From Opitutaceae bacterium (lineage in GTDB: Bacteria > Verrucomicrobiota > Verrucomicrobiia > Opitutales > Opitutaceae): DNA of 64,000 nt. Both the position numbers and the translations under genes were made by a program. The notes under the pieces are model-generated. The model ran no database searches, was not told the DNA's origin, and worked only from the letters and a program-made list of their open reading frames with translations. Position 1 is the stretch's first letter, and each line of letters begins with the position of its first letter. The stretch covers positions 55,398-119,397 of the forward strand of contig JAUSID010000076.1 in the NCBI GenBank assembly GCA_030648295.1, written 5' to 3'. This document shows, one piece after another, positions 27,114 to 35,475 of the stretch.

Positions 27114-27755
27114 ATGAAAAATATCCGCGCCTTCCTTCAGCTGCTTTTGGTCCTCCTTGCCGGTGGTTTCGTGCCGGTTGATTGTCTGTCCGCCCAGCCG
27201 CCCGCGCTGGCCAAAAACCCGGAGAAGAAATTCGTGGCGTACCGGATCACGCGCGGCGACCGGCTTTCAATTTCCGTCGTGGGCGAACCGGATCTGACGG
27301 TGGGCCAGCGGCGGGTCGAAGCGACCGGCACGATCAACATGCTGCTGATAAATGATATTCGGGTCGTGGGGCTCACGATCGCCGAAGCGCAGGAGGCGAT
27401 TGCCACGGCGTATCGCGACGGGCGTTTCTTGCGCAATCCCCAGGTGACCGTCACGGTCGACGAATACGCCCCGCGCATTGTTCGCATCAGCGGCAAGGTC
27501 AACTCGCCGGGCCAGATTCACATCCCGCCGGATACGGAAATGACGATCATCGAGCTCATCTTCAAAGCCAACGGGCTGGCCGAAACCGCGCGCGCGTCCG
27601 CGATTCGCGTCACCCGCACCATGCCGGACGGCACGGAAAAACTTTTCACCCTCGACGTCGAAGCGGCGATCAAAGCCAGGGGAAAATCAACCGGTGACGG
27701 CAGCTTCGTGGTTCAGCCGGACGACGTGGTCTACGTGCAGGAGAAGATTATTTGA
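27114..27755 (+). CDS. Wza/GumB-type polysaccharide export protein
   Basis: 213 residues. Signal peptide MKNIRAFLQLLLVLLAGGFV; the Cys in VPVDC does not make a good lipobox, so it may not be a lipoprotein. The polysaccharide-export domain is at about 42-118 (YRITRGDRLSISVVGEPDLT, with GTINMLLINDIRVVGLTIAE). One SLBB domain follows at about 128-210 (RIVRISGKVNSPGQIHIPPD, ending VVQPDDVVYVQEKII). It forms the periplasmic/outer-membrane channel for exopolysaccharide. Shorter than E. coli Wza (about 380), lacking extra SLBB domains and the C-terminal membrane helix, as in GumB-like members, so the adjacent beta-barrel may supply the outer-membrane pore. It overlaps the next gene. Confidence 0.9.
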   Translation: MKNIRAFLQLLLVLLAGGFVPVDCLSAQPPALAKNPEKKFVAYRITRGDRLSISVVGEPDLTVGQRRVEATGTINMLLINDIRVVGLTIAEAQEAIATAYRDGRFLRNPQVTVTVDEYAPRIVRISGKVNSPGQIHIPPDTEMTIIELIFKANGLAETARASAIRVTRTMPDGTEKLFTLDVEAAIKARGKSTGDGSFVVQPDDVVYVQEKII

Positions 27756-29932
27756 ACAACGAGCCTGCCAACGCGATGGCTGAAATGCCCGGCAAAGGCT
27801 CCCCGCGTGCCGCTGAACGTGAAGACGACATCGTGGAACGTCGCACCCTGCGTGACTACTACATCATCCTGCGGGAGCGGCTGTGGATCGCCCTGCCGCT
27901 CGCGCTGCTCATTTCGGTCGGCTACGGGTATCACAAAATGCAGGCCATCCCGATCTACGGGGCGAGGGCCACGATGCAGTTTGAAAAGCCGGAAACGGTG
28001 GTCACCGCTCAAGGCGTGGTGGACCAGGCGGTGCGATCGGACATCGACCTGAACACCTACATCACGATTCTCGGCAGCCAGACGTTGCGGACGCGCGTGC
28101 TCGAGTCGTTCAAGCCCGCCGAACTCGACCTCCTCCGTCGCGCCGCGTTAAAGCGCAGCCCTCCCGGCACCGCGCCGGGAAGCGTGCCGCCCTCGCTCGG
28201 TTGGGTGCAGCCCTTTTCGTCCCGCAATAGCTACGTCATCGACATCAACGTCACCCACGAGGATCCAGAGGCCGCCGCGCTCGTGGCCAACCGCTACGTC
28301 GAGTCGTTCATGGGTTATCTGTTCGAGAACGCGGGCGGAGCGAACAAGGATGCGATCCGCTATCTCAGCGAGCAGGCACTACGCTTGCAGCGCGAGTCAG
28401 AGGCGGCCGAGAACGAACTGCAGAGCTACATGAAGCAGCACAATCTGCTGTCGCTCGACAGCTCGCAGAACCTCGTCGGGGATGCGTTGCGCAAGGCGGG
28501 GATGCTGCGGGATGAAGCGCGCCTCAGCCTGATGGGCATCGAGGCCAAGATGCGCCAGATCGAGGAGTATCAGGCGCAGGGCAAGAATCTCCTCGAGATT
28601 CCCGAAATCGCGGGCCACGGCGCGGTGCCTTCGCTCAAGGCACAGCTTTCGAAACTGCAGCAGGAACAGAATCTCCTTTCCGAACGTTACCTCGAGCGCC
28701 ACCCGGAGATGATCAAGAAGGCGAACGAGATTGCGGTCACCGAGACCGACCTCGAACGCGCCAAGTCCCTCGCGATTGCGGAGCTGCGCGCCCGCCAGGC
28801 CGAGGTGAAGAAACAGTACACGGCGTATCAGGAAGAATTCGACAAGCGCGAGAAGGCCTCGATGAACCTCGGGGATCTCGCGGTCCAGTTCCGCAGCCTT
28901 CAGCGCCAGGCCGACGTGAACAAGGAAAACTACATGACGATCCTGAAGCGGCTGAACGAGACGCGGACGCTGAAGGGAATCGAGAAGGTCCCGGTGCATC
29001 CGCTCGATCGCGCGATGCCCAGCTTTGGTCCGATTTCGCCCAACAAGACGTCGATCACGCGCACGTGCATCGGCATCGGTGTCCTGGTGTTCTTCGGGGT
29101 CGCCGTCGGCCTGAGCTTCATCGACGACCGCGTGAAGAGCTCCTGGGACATCGAGTCTTTCATCGGCGCGAACCTGCTGGGAATCATTCCCGATCTCGCC
29201 TCGATGAAGGACGAGGAAAAGTACACCCTCCTGCTTGACAACAAGCAGGCGCCCGGCACGGAGGCGTTCCTCAGCGTCTACAGTTCAATCAAGATCAACT
29301 CGCGGCTCGACTTCCCGAAATCGATCCTGGTCACCAGCACCATTCCCGGAGAAGGCAAGACCCTGATCTCCTGCAACGTCGCCGGCAGCTTCGCGCGCCA
29401 CGGCAAGAAAACGCTGCTCGTCGACTGCGACCTCCGTCGGCCGATGCTGCACCGGCACTTCAAGCAGCAGAACAACGCGGGGCTGCTCGCCTGGTTCGAT
29501 AGTGGCGGCGCCATGGAAGGCGACCTCACCACGAATCCCGTCCTCGGCATCATCAAGCTGAGCGAGAATCTTTTCCTGCTTTGCTCGGGCGGGCGCTCGA
29601 AGAGCCCGACGGAGTTACTGGAGAACCCTCTGTTTGGCCAGTTGCTCGAGCGGCTGAAGCGCGAATTCGATCTCATCATCGTCGACTCACCGCCGCTCGG
29701 CGCCGTGACCGATTCGCTGCTGATCGCGGAACGAATCGACGAGGTGGTCTACGTCTGCCGGTTCAATCGCGCCTATCGGAAACACATCCGGCTTTACATG
29801 CGCGCGCTTCGCAGCGGCAAGAACGAGGTTCTCGGCATCGTGCTGAACGGCCTGTCGCCGCGGCGGATCGAATATTATTCGAATTACCGCTACTACCGCA
29901 GCTACAAGAAATATTACGGCGCGCAGGCGTAG
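27752..29932 (+). CDS. Wzc-type chain-length determinant and tyrosine autokinase
   Basis: 726 residues from a TTG overlapping the preceding stop (TTGA); an ATG at 27776 is an alternative. The Wzz-like part has membrane helix 1 near 44-60 (LWIALPLALLISVGYGY), a long coiled-coil periplasmic region (about 200-390) and helix 2 near 435-455 (CIGIGVLVFFGVAVGL). The BY-kinase domain has Walker A TIPGEGKTLISCN near 532, Walker A' LLVDCDLRRP near 557 and Walker B LIIVDSPPLG near 645. The C-terminus is a tyrosine cluster (RIEYYSNYRYYRSYKKYYGA), the autophosphorylation tail. It controls export and length of the polysaccharide with the Wza-like protein. No tyrosine phosphatase (Wzb) or glycosyltransferase is nearby. 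Confidence 0.93.
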   Translation: MNNEPANAMAEMPGKGSPRAAEREDDIVERRTLRDYYIILRERLWIALPLALLISVGYGYHKMQAIPIYGARATMQFEKPETVVTAQGVVDQAVRSDIDLNTYITILGSQTLRTRVLESFKPAELDLLRRAALKRSPPGTAPGSVPPSLGWVQPFSSRNSYVIDINVTHEDPEAAALVANRYVESFMGYLFENAGGANKDAIRYLSEQALRLQRESEAAENELQSYMKQHNLLSLDSSQNLVGDALRKAGMLRDEARLSLMGIEAKMRQIEEYQAQGKNLLEIPEIAGHGAVPSLKAQLSKLQQEQNLLSERYLERHPEMIKKANEIAVTETDLERAKSLAIAELRARQAEVKKQYTAYQEEFDKREKASMNLGDLAVQFRSLQRQADVNKENYMTILKRLNETRTLKGIEKVPVHPLDRAMPSFGPISPNKTSITRTCIGIGVLVFFGVAVGLSFIDDRVKSSWDIESFIGANLLGIIPDLASMKDEEKYTLLLDNKQAPGTEAFLSVYSSIKINSRLDFPKSILVTSTIPGEGKTLISCNVAGSFARHGKKTLLVDCDLRRPMLHRHFKQQNNAGLLAWFDSGGAMEGDLTTNPVLGIIKLSENLFLLCSGGRSKSPTELLENPLFGQLLERLKREFDLIIVDSPPLGAVTDSLLIAERIDEVVYVCRFNRAYRKHIRLYMRALRSGKNEVLGIVLNGLSPRRIEYYSNYRYYRSYKKYYGAQA

Positions 29933-30049
29933 CCCGCATTTTCCACCCTCGACCTGCGTTTCATGTCCATTGGTCCACGGGCATCTCTCCGGCTCATCGC
30001 TCGCCCAATCGATAGCGTGACCCGTCCCTGACTGCACCCGGCTGGTTTC

Positions 30050-30081
30050 TCCTTGCCCCCTGCACCCTGCCGCCTGCTCCC
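30050..30081. repeat. Degenerate CCCTGC-type short repeat tract
   Basis: The stretch reads as repeated C-rich units of 6-7 bases (CCCCCTGCA, CCCTGCCG, CCTGCTCCC) and stops 8 bases before the lpxI GTG. It belongs to a class of short-period degenerate tracts also seen at 32664, 37074 and 42821. Confidence 0.5.
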
Positions 30082-30089
30082 TTGGATTC

Positions 30090-30935
30090 GTGCCGCTTTC
30101 CGCGTTTCTTCCCGCCAGTTTTGATCCGCGCCGCCCGCTGGCGTTGATCGCCGGCCAGGGTGTTTATCCGATTCTGATCGAGCGCGCGGTTCGGGCCGCC
30201 GGCATTCCGCTCCGGCTGATCGCGTTCGACGAGGAGACGCGGCCTGATCTCGTGGGTTCTTTTGCGCCCGCCGACGTGCGCAGGCTGAAGGTCGGCCAGC
30301 TGGGTCACATGCTCGATGCGCTGCAGGACTTCAGCGCGGGCTACGCGCTCATGGCCGGGCAAATCACGCCGCGCCGCCTGTTCAAGGGCCTGCATCCAGA
30401 CATCAAGGCAGCGCGTATTCTCTTGTCGCTGAAACGCCGCAATGCCGAGACGATCTTTGGCGCGATTGCACAGGAGATTGAGAAACTTGGCGTCACGCTG
30501 CTGGATGCGCGCTCGTTCCTCGATGATCAGATCGCCTCGTCCGGCTGCATGACCGCAGGCCGCTTCCCCATGGACCCGGAATACGTGACGCACGGCGTGC
30601 ACATCGCCCGCGAATGCGCCCGGCTCGATATCGGCCAGGGCTGCGTCGTCCGGCATGGCACCGTGCTCGCGGTCGAGGCGTTCGAAGGCACGGACGAAAT
30701 GCTTCGGCGCGCCGGCACGTTCAAGACCGACGACGCGCTTTTCGTGAAGACCGTGAAGAGCCGGCAGGACTGGCGGTTCGACGTGCCTTGTTTCGGGCTC
30801 CGCAGCCTCGAAACCATGCGCGAGGCAGGTCTCGCCGCGGCGGCCCTCGAGGCCGGCAAGGTGCTGATTTTGGAAAAACCGGCCGTGCTCGAGCGGGCGC
30901 GCGCCTGGGGCATCGACCTCTTCGGCTTCGAATAA
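30090..30935 (+). CDS. lpxI: UDP-2,3-diacylglucosamine diphosphatase, LpxI type
   Basis: 281 residues from a GTG at 30090. Motifs of the LpxI family: LALIAGQGVYPILIERAVRA near 18, VGQLGHMLDAL near 72, AGQITPRRLFKG near 93, and the C-terminal catalytic block GTVLAVEAFEGTDEMLRRAG near 192 with DVPCFGLRSLETM near 235. The enzyme cleaves UDP-2,3-diacylglucosamine to lipid X in lipid A synthesis, replacing LpxH. The start is not preceded by a visible SD but opens at the expected N-terminus; other lpx genes are not adjacent, whereas LpxI genes in alphaproteobacteria sit in an lpx cluster. Confidence 0.92.
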   Translation: MPLSAFLPASFDPRRPLALIAGQGVYPILIERAVRAAGIPLRLIAFDEETRPDLVGSFAPADVRRLKVGQLGHMLDALQDFSAGYALMAGQITPRRLFKGLHPDIKAARILLSLKRRNAETIFGAIAQEIEKLGVTLLDARSFLDDQIASSGCMTAGRFPMDPEYVTHGVHIARECARLDIGQGCVVRHGTVLAVEAFEGTDEMLRRAGTFKTDDALFVKTVKSRQDWRFDVPCFGLRSLETMREAGLAAAALEAGKVLILEKPAVLERARAWGIDLFGFE

Positions 30936-30993
30936 CGTCTGCCACGATGTCGCAAGCGTTTCCCGAGTATCCGCCACTTGCGCAGGGAAGCAG

Positions 30994-31488
30994 ATGACTC
31001 CACTGTATCGCGCCATGCAAAATGACGTCGTCACCACCACCATCAAGGGGGTCATGCCCACGGCCAATGGGTGTGCCGTCTTCCTGGGCAATGACGAAAA
31101 GACGTTCGTCATTTACGTCGATCATTCGGTCGGCAACGCGATCCAGATGACGCTGAGCGGGGTGAAAAAAGACCGGCCGCTGACTCATGATCTGATCGGC
31201 AGCATCTTCCTCGGGCTCGGAGCGCAACTCGATCACATCGTGGTCAACGATGCGCGCGAAGGTACTTTCTTCGCCCGGATTCTACTGCGCATGGAAAACG
31301 AGCTGGGCAAGAAGATCGTCGAACTGGACGCCCGTCCCAGTGATTCGATCGTGCTGGCGTTGCAGCAGAAGCGCCCGATCTACGTGGCGCGTGGCGTGTT
31401 CGATTCGGTCGAGGACATGACCGAGATTCTCGAACGCGTGCTCAAGCAGCAGTCGGAGGAATCCGACGAGGAAGAGGAGCAGACGTAG
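30994..31488 (+). CDS. Bifunctional nuclease (BFN, DUF151) family protein
   Basis: 164 residues; the ATG at 31015 (MQNDVVTTTIKG) is an alternative start closer to the family N-terminus. BFN-domain features: GVMPTANGCAVFLGND near 20, FVIYVDHSVGNAIQMTLSGV near 38, RPLTHDLIGSIFLGLGAQLDHIVV near 61, and the hallmark ELDARPSDSIVLALQQKRPIYVA near 108. The family is linked to RNase/DNase activity and to stress or wound-response proteins in plants; the biological substrate in bacteria is not settled. The tail is acidic (SEESDEEEEQT). The stop codon TAG lies within a 10-bp palindrome. Confidence 0.87.
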   Translation: MTPLYRAMQNDVVTTTIKGVMPTANGCAVFLGNDEKTFVIYVDHSVGNAIQMTLSGVKKDRPLTHDLIGSIFLGLGAQLDHIVVNDAREGTFFARILLRMENELGKKIVELDARPSDSIVLALQQKRPIYVARGVFDSVEDMTEILERVLKQQSEESDEEEEQT

Positions 31489-31509
31489 GTTTTTGCGATG
31501 CAAAAACCT
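31487..31509. repeat. Palindrome AGGTTTTTGC-GAT-GCAAAAACCT overlapping a stop codon
   Basis: Perfect 10-base arms with a 3-base loop. The left arm includes the last two bases of the BFN stop codon. The loop and right arm contain an ATG read by an open frame into the dihydrouridine synthase gene, producing MRCKNL. A near-identical copy sits at 37956. Confidence 0.9.
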
Positions 31510-31567
31510 GAACCTGGCTTGCGTCGCGGCGGATAGTCCGCCGCGTCGCCACTGCTCCACGATCACC

Positions 31568-32665
31568 TTGGCCTCGCTCCCGATTCCCCTATCCACGCTG
31601 CCGCCCGCGGTGGCACCCGGCCAGCCGCTGACGGCGCTCGCGCCGATGCAGGACGTCACCGACCTCGCGTTCATGCGGGTCATGGCGCACTTCGGCGCGC
31701 CCGACTATTTTTTCACCGAGTTCTTTCGGGTTCATTCACAATCGCGGCTGGAGAAGCACATCCTGCGGTCGATTGACGAGAACACGACCGGCCGGCCCAT
31801 TTTCGCGCAGCTCATCGGCGAGGATCTCGGCCATTTGCAGCGGACGGTCGAGGACTTGCTCCACCACAACGTGGCGGGGATCGATCTGAATCTGGGCTGC
31901 CCCGCACCGAAGATTTACCGGAAGAACGTCGGCGGCGGGCTGCTCCGCGAACCGGCCAGGGTCGCGGAAATTTTGTCCATGTTGCGCGCGGCCGTGCCCG
32001 GGTTGTTCACGGTGAAGCTGCGAATCGGGTTCGAGGATACCGGCCATTTTGATCGACTGCTCGATCTGATGAACGAACATCGCGTGGACCTGCTGAGCGT
32101 GCACGGCCGGACCGTGAAGGAGATGTACCGCAGCGAGGTTCACTACGACTTCATCGCGCGTGCGGTGGCCCGGGTTCGTTGCCCGGTACTGGCGAACGGC
32201 AACGTCACATCAGCGGTCCGGGCGGGTGAAATCCTGCGTGAAACGCGCGCGGCCGGCGTGATGATTGGCCGTCACGCGATCCGCAATCCGTGGATCTTCC
32301 GGCAATGCCGCGAGCATTTCGCCGGCCGGCCGCTCATGCGCATCACGCTCGGCGACGTGCGGAATTACGTCGAACGGCTCTATCAGGCGACGCTGTCGCC
32401 GGATTTTCCCGAGCGCGCGCACGTGAACAAGATGAAGAAGTATCTCAATTTCGTCGGCCAGAGCGTGGATTCGACCGGGGCGTTCCTCCACGACATGCGT
32501 CGCGCGCAATCGGAGGCCGAGCTTTTCGCCATTTGTGATCGCCATCTGCTCGCCGAGCCCCAGCGCGAATTTTCGCCCGAGCCCTACCCCGGCATCATCG
32601 CGCGCCCCAACTGCGAAACCCCCGCCGAAGCCGACGGCTGCTCGCTGGAGACGATCTCAGGCTGA
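31568..32665 (+). CDS. tRNA-dihydrouridine synthase
   Basis: 365 residues from a TTG at 31568; the longer start at 31493 lies in a palindrome and yields the sequence MRCKNLN also produced by the copy at 37962, so I reject it. Family motifs: LTALAPMQDVTDLAFMRV (FMN-site start), FAQLIGEDLGHLQR, IDLNLGCPAPKIYRKNVGGG, then VKLRIGFED near 162, SVHGRTVKEMY near 190, CPVLANGNVTS near 215 and GVMIGRHAIRNPWIF near 238. The enzyme reduces specific uridines in tRNA D-loops using FMN and NADPH. Subfamily (DusA/B/C) is not clear from motifs alone. A long repeat-rich stretch begins at its stop. Confidence 0.88.
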   Translation: MASLPIPLSTLPPAVAPGQPLTALAPMQDVTDLAFMRVMAHFGAPDYFFTEFFRVHSQSRLEKHILRSIDENTTGRPIFAQLIGEDLGHLQRTVEDLLHHNVAGIDLNLGCPAPKIYRKNVGGGLLREPARVAEILSMLRAAVPGLFTVKLRIGFEDTGHFDRLLDLMNEHRVDLLSVHGRTVKEMYRSEVHYDFIARAVARVRCPVLANGNVTSAVRAGEILRETRAAGVMIGRHAIRNPWIFRQCREHFAGRPLMRITLGDVRNYVERLYQATLSPDFPERAHVNKMKKYLNFVGQSVDSTGAFLHDMRRAQSEAELFAICDRHLLAEPQREFSPEPYPGIIARPNCETPAEADGCSLETISG

Positions 32666-32868
32666 AGATGCGGAAGACTGGGAAGACGGGAAGACATAGA
32701 AGACGGGAAGACGTGTAAGACTTGGAAGACTCGGGAGACTCCGATCTCCCAAACATGGCGACGATCGACAATTTCCTCTTTCTTCTTTTTGCCGTTTCTT
32801 CTTTTCGGCGTCTTTCCCGTCTTTCGCGTCTCACATGTCTTCCATGTCTTCCGCGTCTTCCCGTCTTC
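32664..32868. repeat. GGAAGAC-repeat inverted region filling a convergent gap
   Basis: The whole interval between the dihydrouridine synthase stop and the sufT stop is made of short repeats. On the left are about eight GGAAGAC-like heptamers (32664-32740). On the right are GTCTTCC-like units (32810-32868), the reverse complement. In between is a pyrimidine-rich stretch, and GGGAGA/TCTCCC (32733-32738, 32745-32750) forms a small hairpin. Transcribed from either side it could fold into a long imperfect hairpin. Confidence 0.8.
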
Positions 32869-33408
32869 CTACTCCAGCCCCAAAATCTTCCGGCCCTCGG
32901 CGGAGATCATCTGCGGGGTCCACTGCGGATCCCAGACGATGTGAACGTTGGCCGATTCGACCGCGGGCAGTGCGGCGATCTTCTGCCGCGCGTCCTCGGC
33001 GATCACCGGACCCATGCCGCAGCCCGGCGCCGTGAGCGTCATCTTCACGTCGACGGCGTGACCGCCCGCCGGCGTCGGCTCAATCGAGAGATCGTACACG
33101 AGCCCGAGGTCGACGATGTTTACCGGGATCTCCGGATCGAAGCAGGTCCTCAACGCCTCCCACACCGCTTTTTCGCTGAACGCGTCCGCGCTCCCTTGCG
33201 CCGTTGCGGCCTCCGTCGGGACGTACCCGGAAATCGCCGGCGCGTTTTCCCGCGCGATTCGAAATAGGCCCCGATCCGTCCTCACGGTCACGTTGCCGCC
33301 CAAGGTCTGGGCAATGAACACTTCCGTGCCCGCCGGCAGGGTGAGGACGTCACCCGCCGGAATCGCGGTGGCGGGACAATCGTGGACGAGCGTGTGTGTA
33401 TTCGACAT
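32869..33408 (-). CDS. sufT: SufT-type Fe-S assembly protein
   Basis: 179 residues from the ATG at 33408 (MSNTHTLVHDCPATAIP). The N-terminal part (about 10-75) is the SufT-specific extension: IPAGDVLTLPAGTEVFIAQTLGG. The rest is a DUF59/MIP18 domain: AVWEALRTCFDPEIPVNIVDLG near 96, VYDLSIEPTPAGG, then KMTLTAPGCGMGPVIAEDAR near 135 with the conserved Cys in APGCG, and VHIVWDPQWTPQMIS. Such proteins help mature Fe-S proteins. Other suf genes are not in the window. It follows sppA on the same strand after 42 bases. Confidence 0.9.
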   Translation of the reverse strand: MSNTHTLVHDCPATAIPAGDVLTLPAGTEVFIAQTLGGNVTVRTDRGLFRIARENAPAISGYVPTEAATAQGSADAFSEKAVWEALRTCFDPEIPVNIVDLGLVYDLSIEPTPAGGHAVDVKMTLTAPGCGMGPVIAEDARQKIAALPAVESANVHIVWDPQWTPQMISAEGRKILGLE

Positions 33409-33450
33409 GTGGGATGCTCGCGCCGGCGCGGGCCGGGACAACGAGAAAGC

Positions 33451-35277
33451 TTAACGAAGCGAAAGATTGAGCGGCAGCCGCGCGTACACTCCCTGCGGAT
33501 CGTTGAACGAGCGGAGCAATTTCAGCTCGCTCTCAATCCGCTCGGCAATCTTTGCGCTGACGCTCATTGAGCGCGCCACTCCCGGTACGTTCTTTTCGAT
33601 CAGTTCCTGAATCACCTCCATCAGCTCCTTGTGCCGCGGAAATTCGACGAGCCGGTAATTGGATCCCAACCCGGCCTTTTGCGCGGCGTACGCGATCGCC
33701 GTGTCGAGGCCGCCGATTTCGTCCACCAGTCCGAGGTTCTTCGCCTCCGTGCCGGACCAGACGCGACCTTGGGCGATTTCCTCGACCACCGCGCGGTCGA
33801 GTTTCCGGGACTCGGCCACCTTCGCGACAAACTCAGCGTAGATCCAGTCAACCATCCGCTGGAAAACCGCGAGTTCCTCGGGGGTCTTTGGACGCGAAAT
33901 CGTCAGCGTGTCGGCGAATTTTCCCGTCTTCACGCTGTCGAAGGTGATGCCGAAATTGTTCGCCATCCGCTGCACGTCCATCTGCAGCCCGAACACGCCG
34001 ATCGATCCGGTGATCGTCGTCGGCTCGGCGAAAATCCGGTCGCCGTAGGTGGCAATCCAGTACCCACCCGATGCCGCGTAGCTGCCCATCGAGACGACGA
34101 TTGGCTTCGCTTTCTTCATCAGCCGGATCTCCCGCTGGATGACCTCCGACGCCGAGGCGCTGCCGCCGGGACTGTTCACCCGCAACACCACCGCTTTCAC
34201 GTCCTCGTCCTGGCGCAGCTTCCGGAGGGTCCGGGAAAATTTCGTGCTGCCCACCTGGTCATCGTCACCTTCGCCGTCGACAATCTCGCCCTCGGCATAC
34301 ACCAGCGCAATGCGTCCGCGGCCCGTCGGTTTGCTGGCGACGGCATCGGCGGATTTTTTCGGCGCTTCCACCACGTCCTTGGCGACTTTCGCGTAGCGCT
34401 CCAGCGTCACCTGCTTGAAGGGCTCCTTCGTACCCGCCCGGCCCGTTTTCGCCTTCAGCGCATCGTATACTTCGTCCCGATACGCCACGCGATCGACGAA
34501 ACCGCTCTCCTGCGCGACATCCGCGCGAATGAGCCCCTCGCGGTCGACGGTGGCCTGGATTTTTTCCGGCGAGAGGTCCCGGCTCGGTCCGATATCCGCG
34601 AGCAACGCGCCCCAAAGATCGTTCAGCAGCTTCTGGATTTCCTCCCGATTCTCCGGGCTCATGTCACGGCGCGTGAAGGGTTCGACCGCCGATTTGTACT
34701 TCCCCACCCGCGTCACCTGCACGTTGACGCCGTACTTCTCGAACGCACCGGCAAAAAACATCGGTTCGCTGGCGAGCCCGGGCATCAGGATGACGCCGTA
34801 CGGGTCCATCACGAGGTCGTCGGCCACCGACGCGAGATAGTAGCTCTTCGTCGTGGCGAAGGTGAGATACGCGTTGACCGGTTTCCCCGCCGCCTTCACC
34901 GCCTCCAATGCCTGCCGGACTTCGCGCAGCGCGGCGTATCCGGAAGCAAATGACGTGGTGGACAAGTCGCCGGTAATGAAAACGCCGGCAATCCGGTCAT
35001 CCTTCGCGGCCGCGCGCAACGCCCGCGTGACGGTGCGCAGCTGCATCGTGTCGGAGCGGGTGCCGAGCGATGACCAGTCGATCGGTGGCGGCGCCTCCGA
35101 AATCTTCGTGGCCAGGTCGAACACCAGAAAGGAGCCGCGCTCGAATTCGTGCGGCGTCTCGCGGCCGCCCATCGCCGCGACGGCCGCCAGGAAGCCGATG
35201 AAAAGGAGGACGCATCCGCCGGCAAAGATTACCAATGCGGCCAACGCACCCATCATCGAAGTAACGAAGTTCTTCAT
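33451..35277 (-). CDS. sppA: Signal peptide peptidase SppA, 67K type
   Basis: 608 residues from the ATG at 35277; the longer open frame to 36093 is antisense to the next gene. A membrane helix lies at about 10-35 (ALAALVIFAGGCVLLFIGFL). The long form has two peptidase-fold halves. The catalytic dyad is divided between them: Lys195 in RVGKYKSAVEPF, and Ser403 in VSMGSYAASGGYWIAT. Other conserved parts are RVNSPGGSASASEVI near 366, and TGSIGVFG near 422. It degrades leftover signal peptides in the membrane. Upstream 198 bases are shared with the divergent gene at 35476. Confidence 0.94.
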   Translation of the reverse strand: MKNFVTSMMGALAALVIFAGGCVLLFIGFLAAVAAMGGRETPHEFERGSFLVFDLATKISEAPPPIDWSSLGTRSDTMQLRTVTRALRAAAKDDRIAGVFITGDLSTTSFASGYAALREVRQALEAVKAAGKPVNAYLTFATTKSYYLASVADDLVMDPYGVILMPGLASEPMFFAGAFEKYGVNVQVTRVGKYKSAVEPFTRRDMSPENREEIQKLLNDLWGALLADIGPSRDLSPEKIQATVDREGLIRADVAQESGFVDRVAYRDEVYDALKAKTGRAGTKEPFKQVTLERYAKVAKDVVEAPKKSADAVASKPTGRGRIALVYAEGEIVDGEGDDDQVGSTKFSRTLRKLRQDEDVKAVVLRVNSPGGSASASEVIQREIRLMKKAKPIVVSMGSYAASGGYWIATYGDRIFAEPTTITGSIGVFGLQMDVQRMANNFGITFDSVKTGKFADTLTISRPKTPEELAVFQRMVDWIYAEFVAKVAESRKLDRAVVEEIAQGRVWSGTEAKNLGLVDEIGGLDTAIAYAAQKAGLGSNYRLVEFPRHKELMEVIQELIEKNVPGVARSMSVSAKIAERIESELKLLRSFNDPQGVYARLPLNLSLR

Positions 35278-35475
35278 GCAGTTGAGGCGCACCCTATCCG
35301 GTTTCATCCGTTCCTCCAGTGGAAACGGATGCCGAGGGCTGCCCGCCGGGAGGGGCGGCGGCGACCGGAGAGCAGCCACCACAATGACGGAGCGTCTCAC
35401 CTGCCGTCCCCGACGTGCTGCCTGGGTCGCACCGGGCAGTTGCGCGCCCACGCGTCCGCCCCATAGTGCCCGGCC

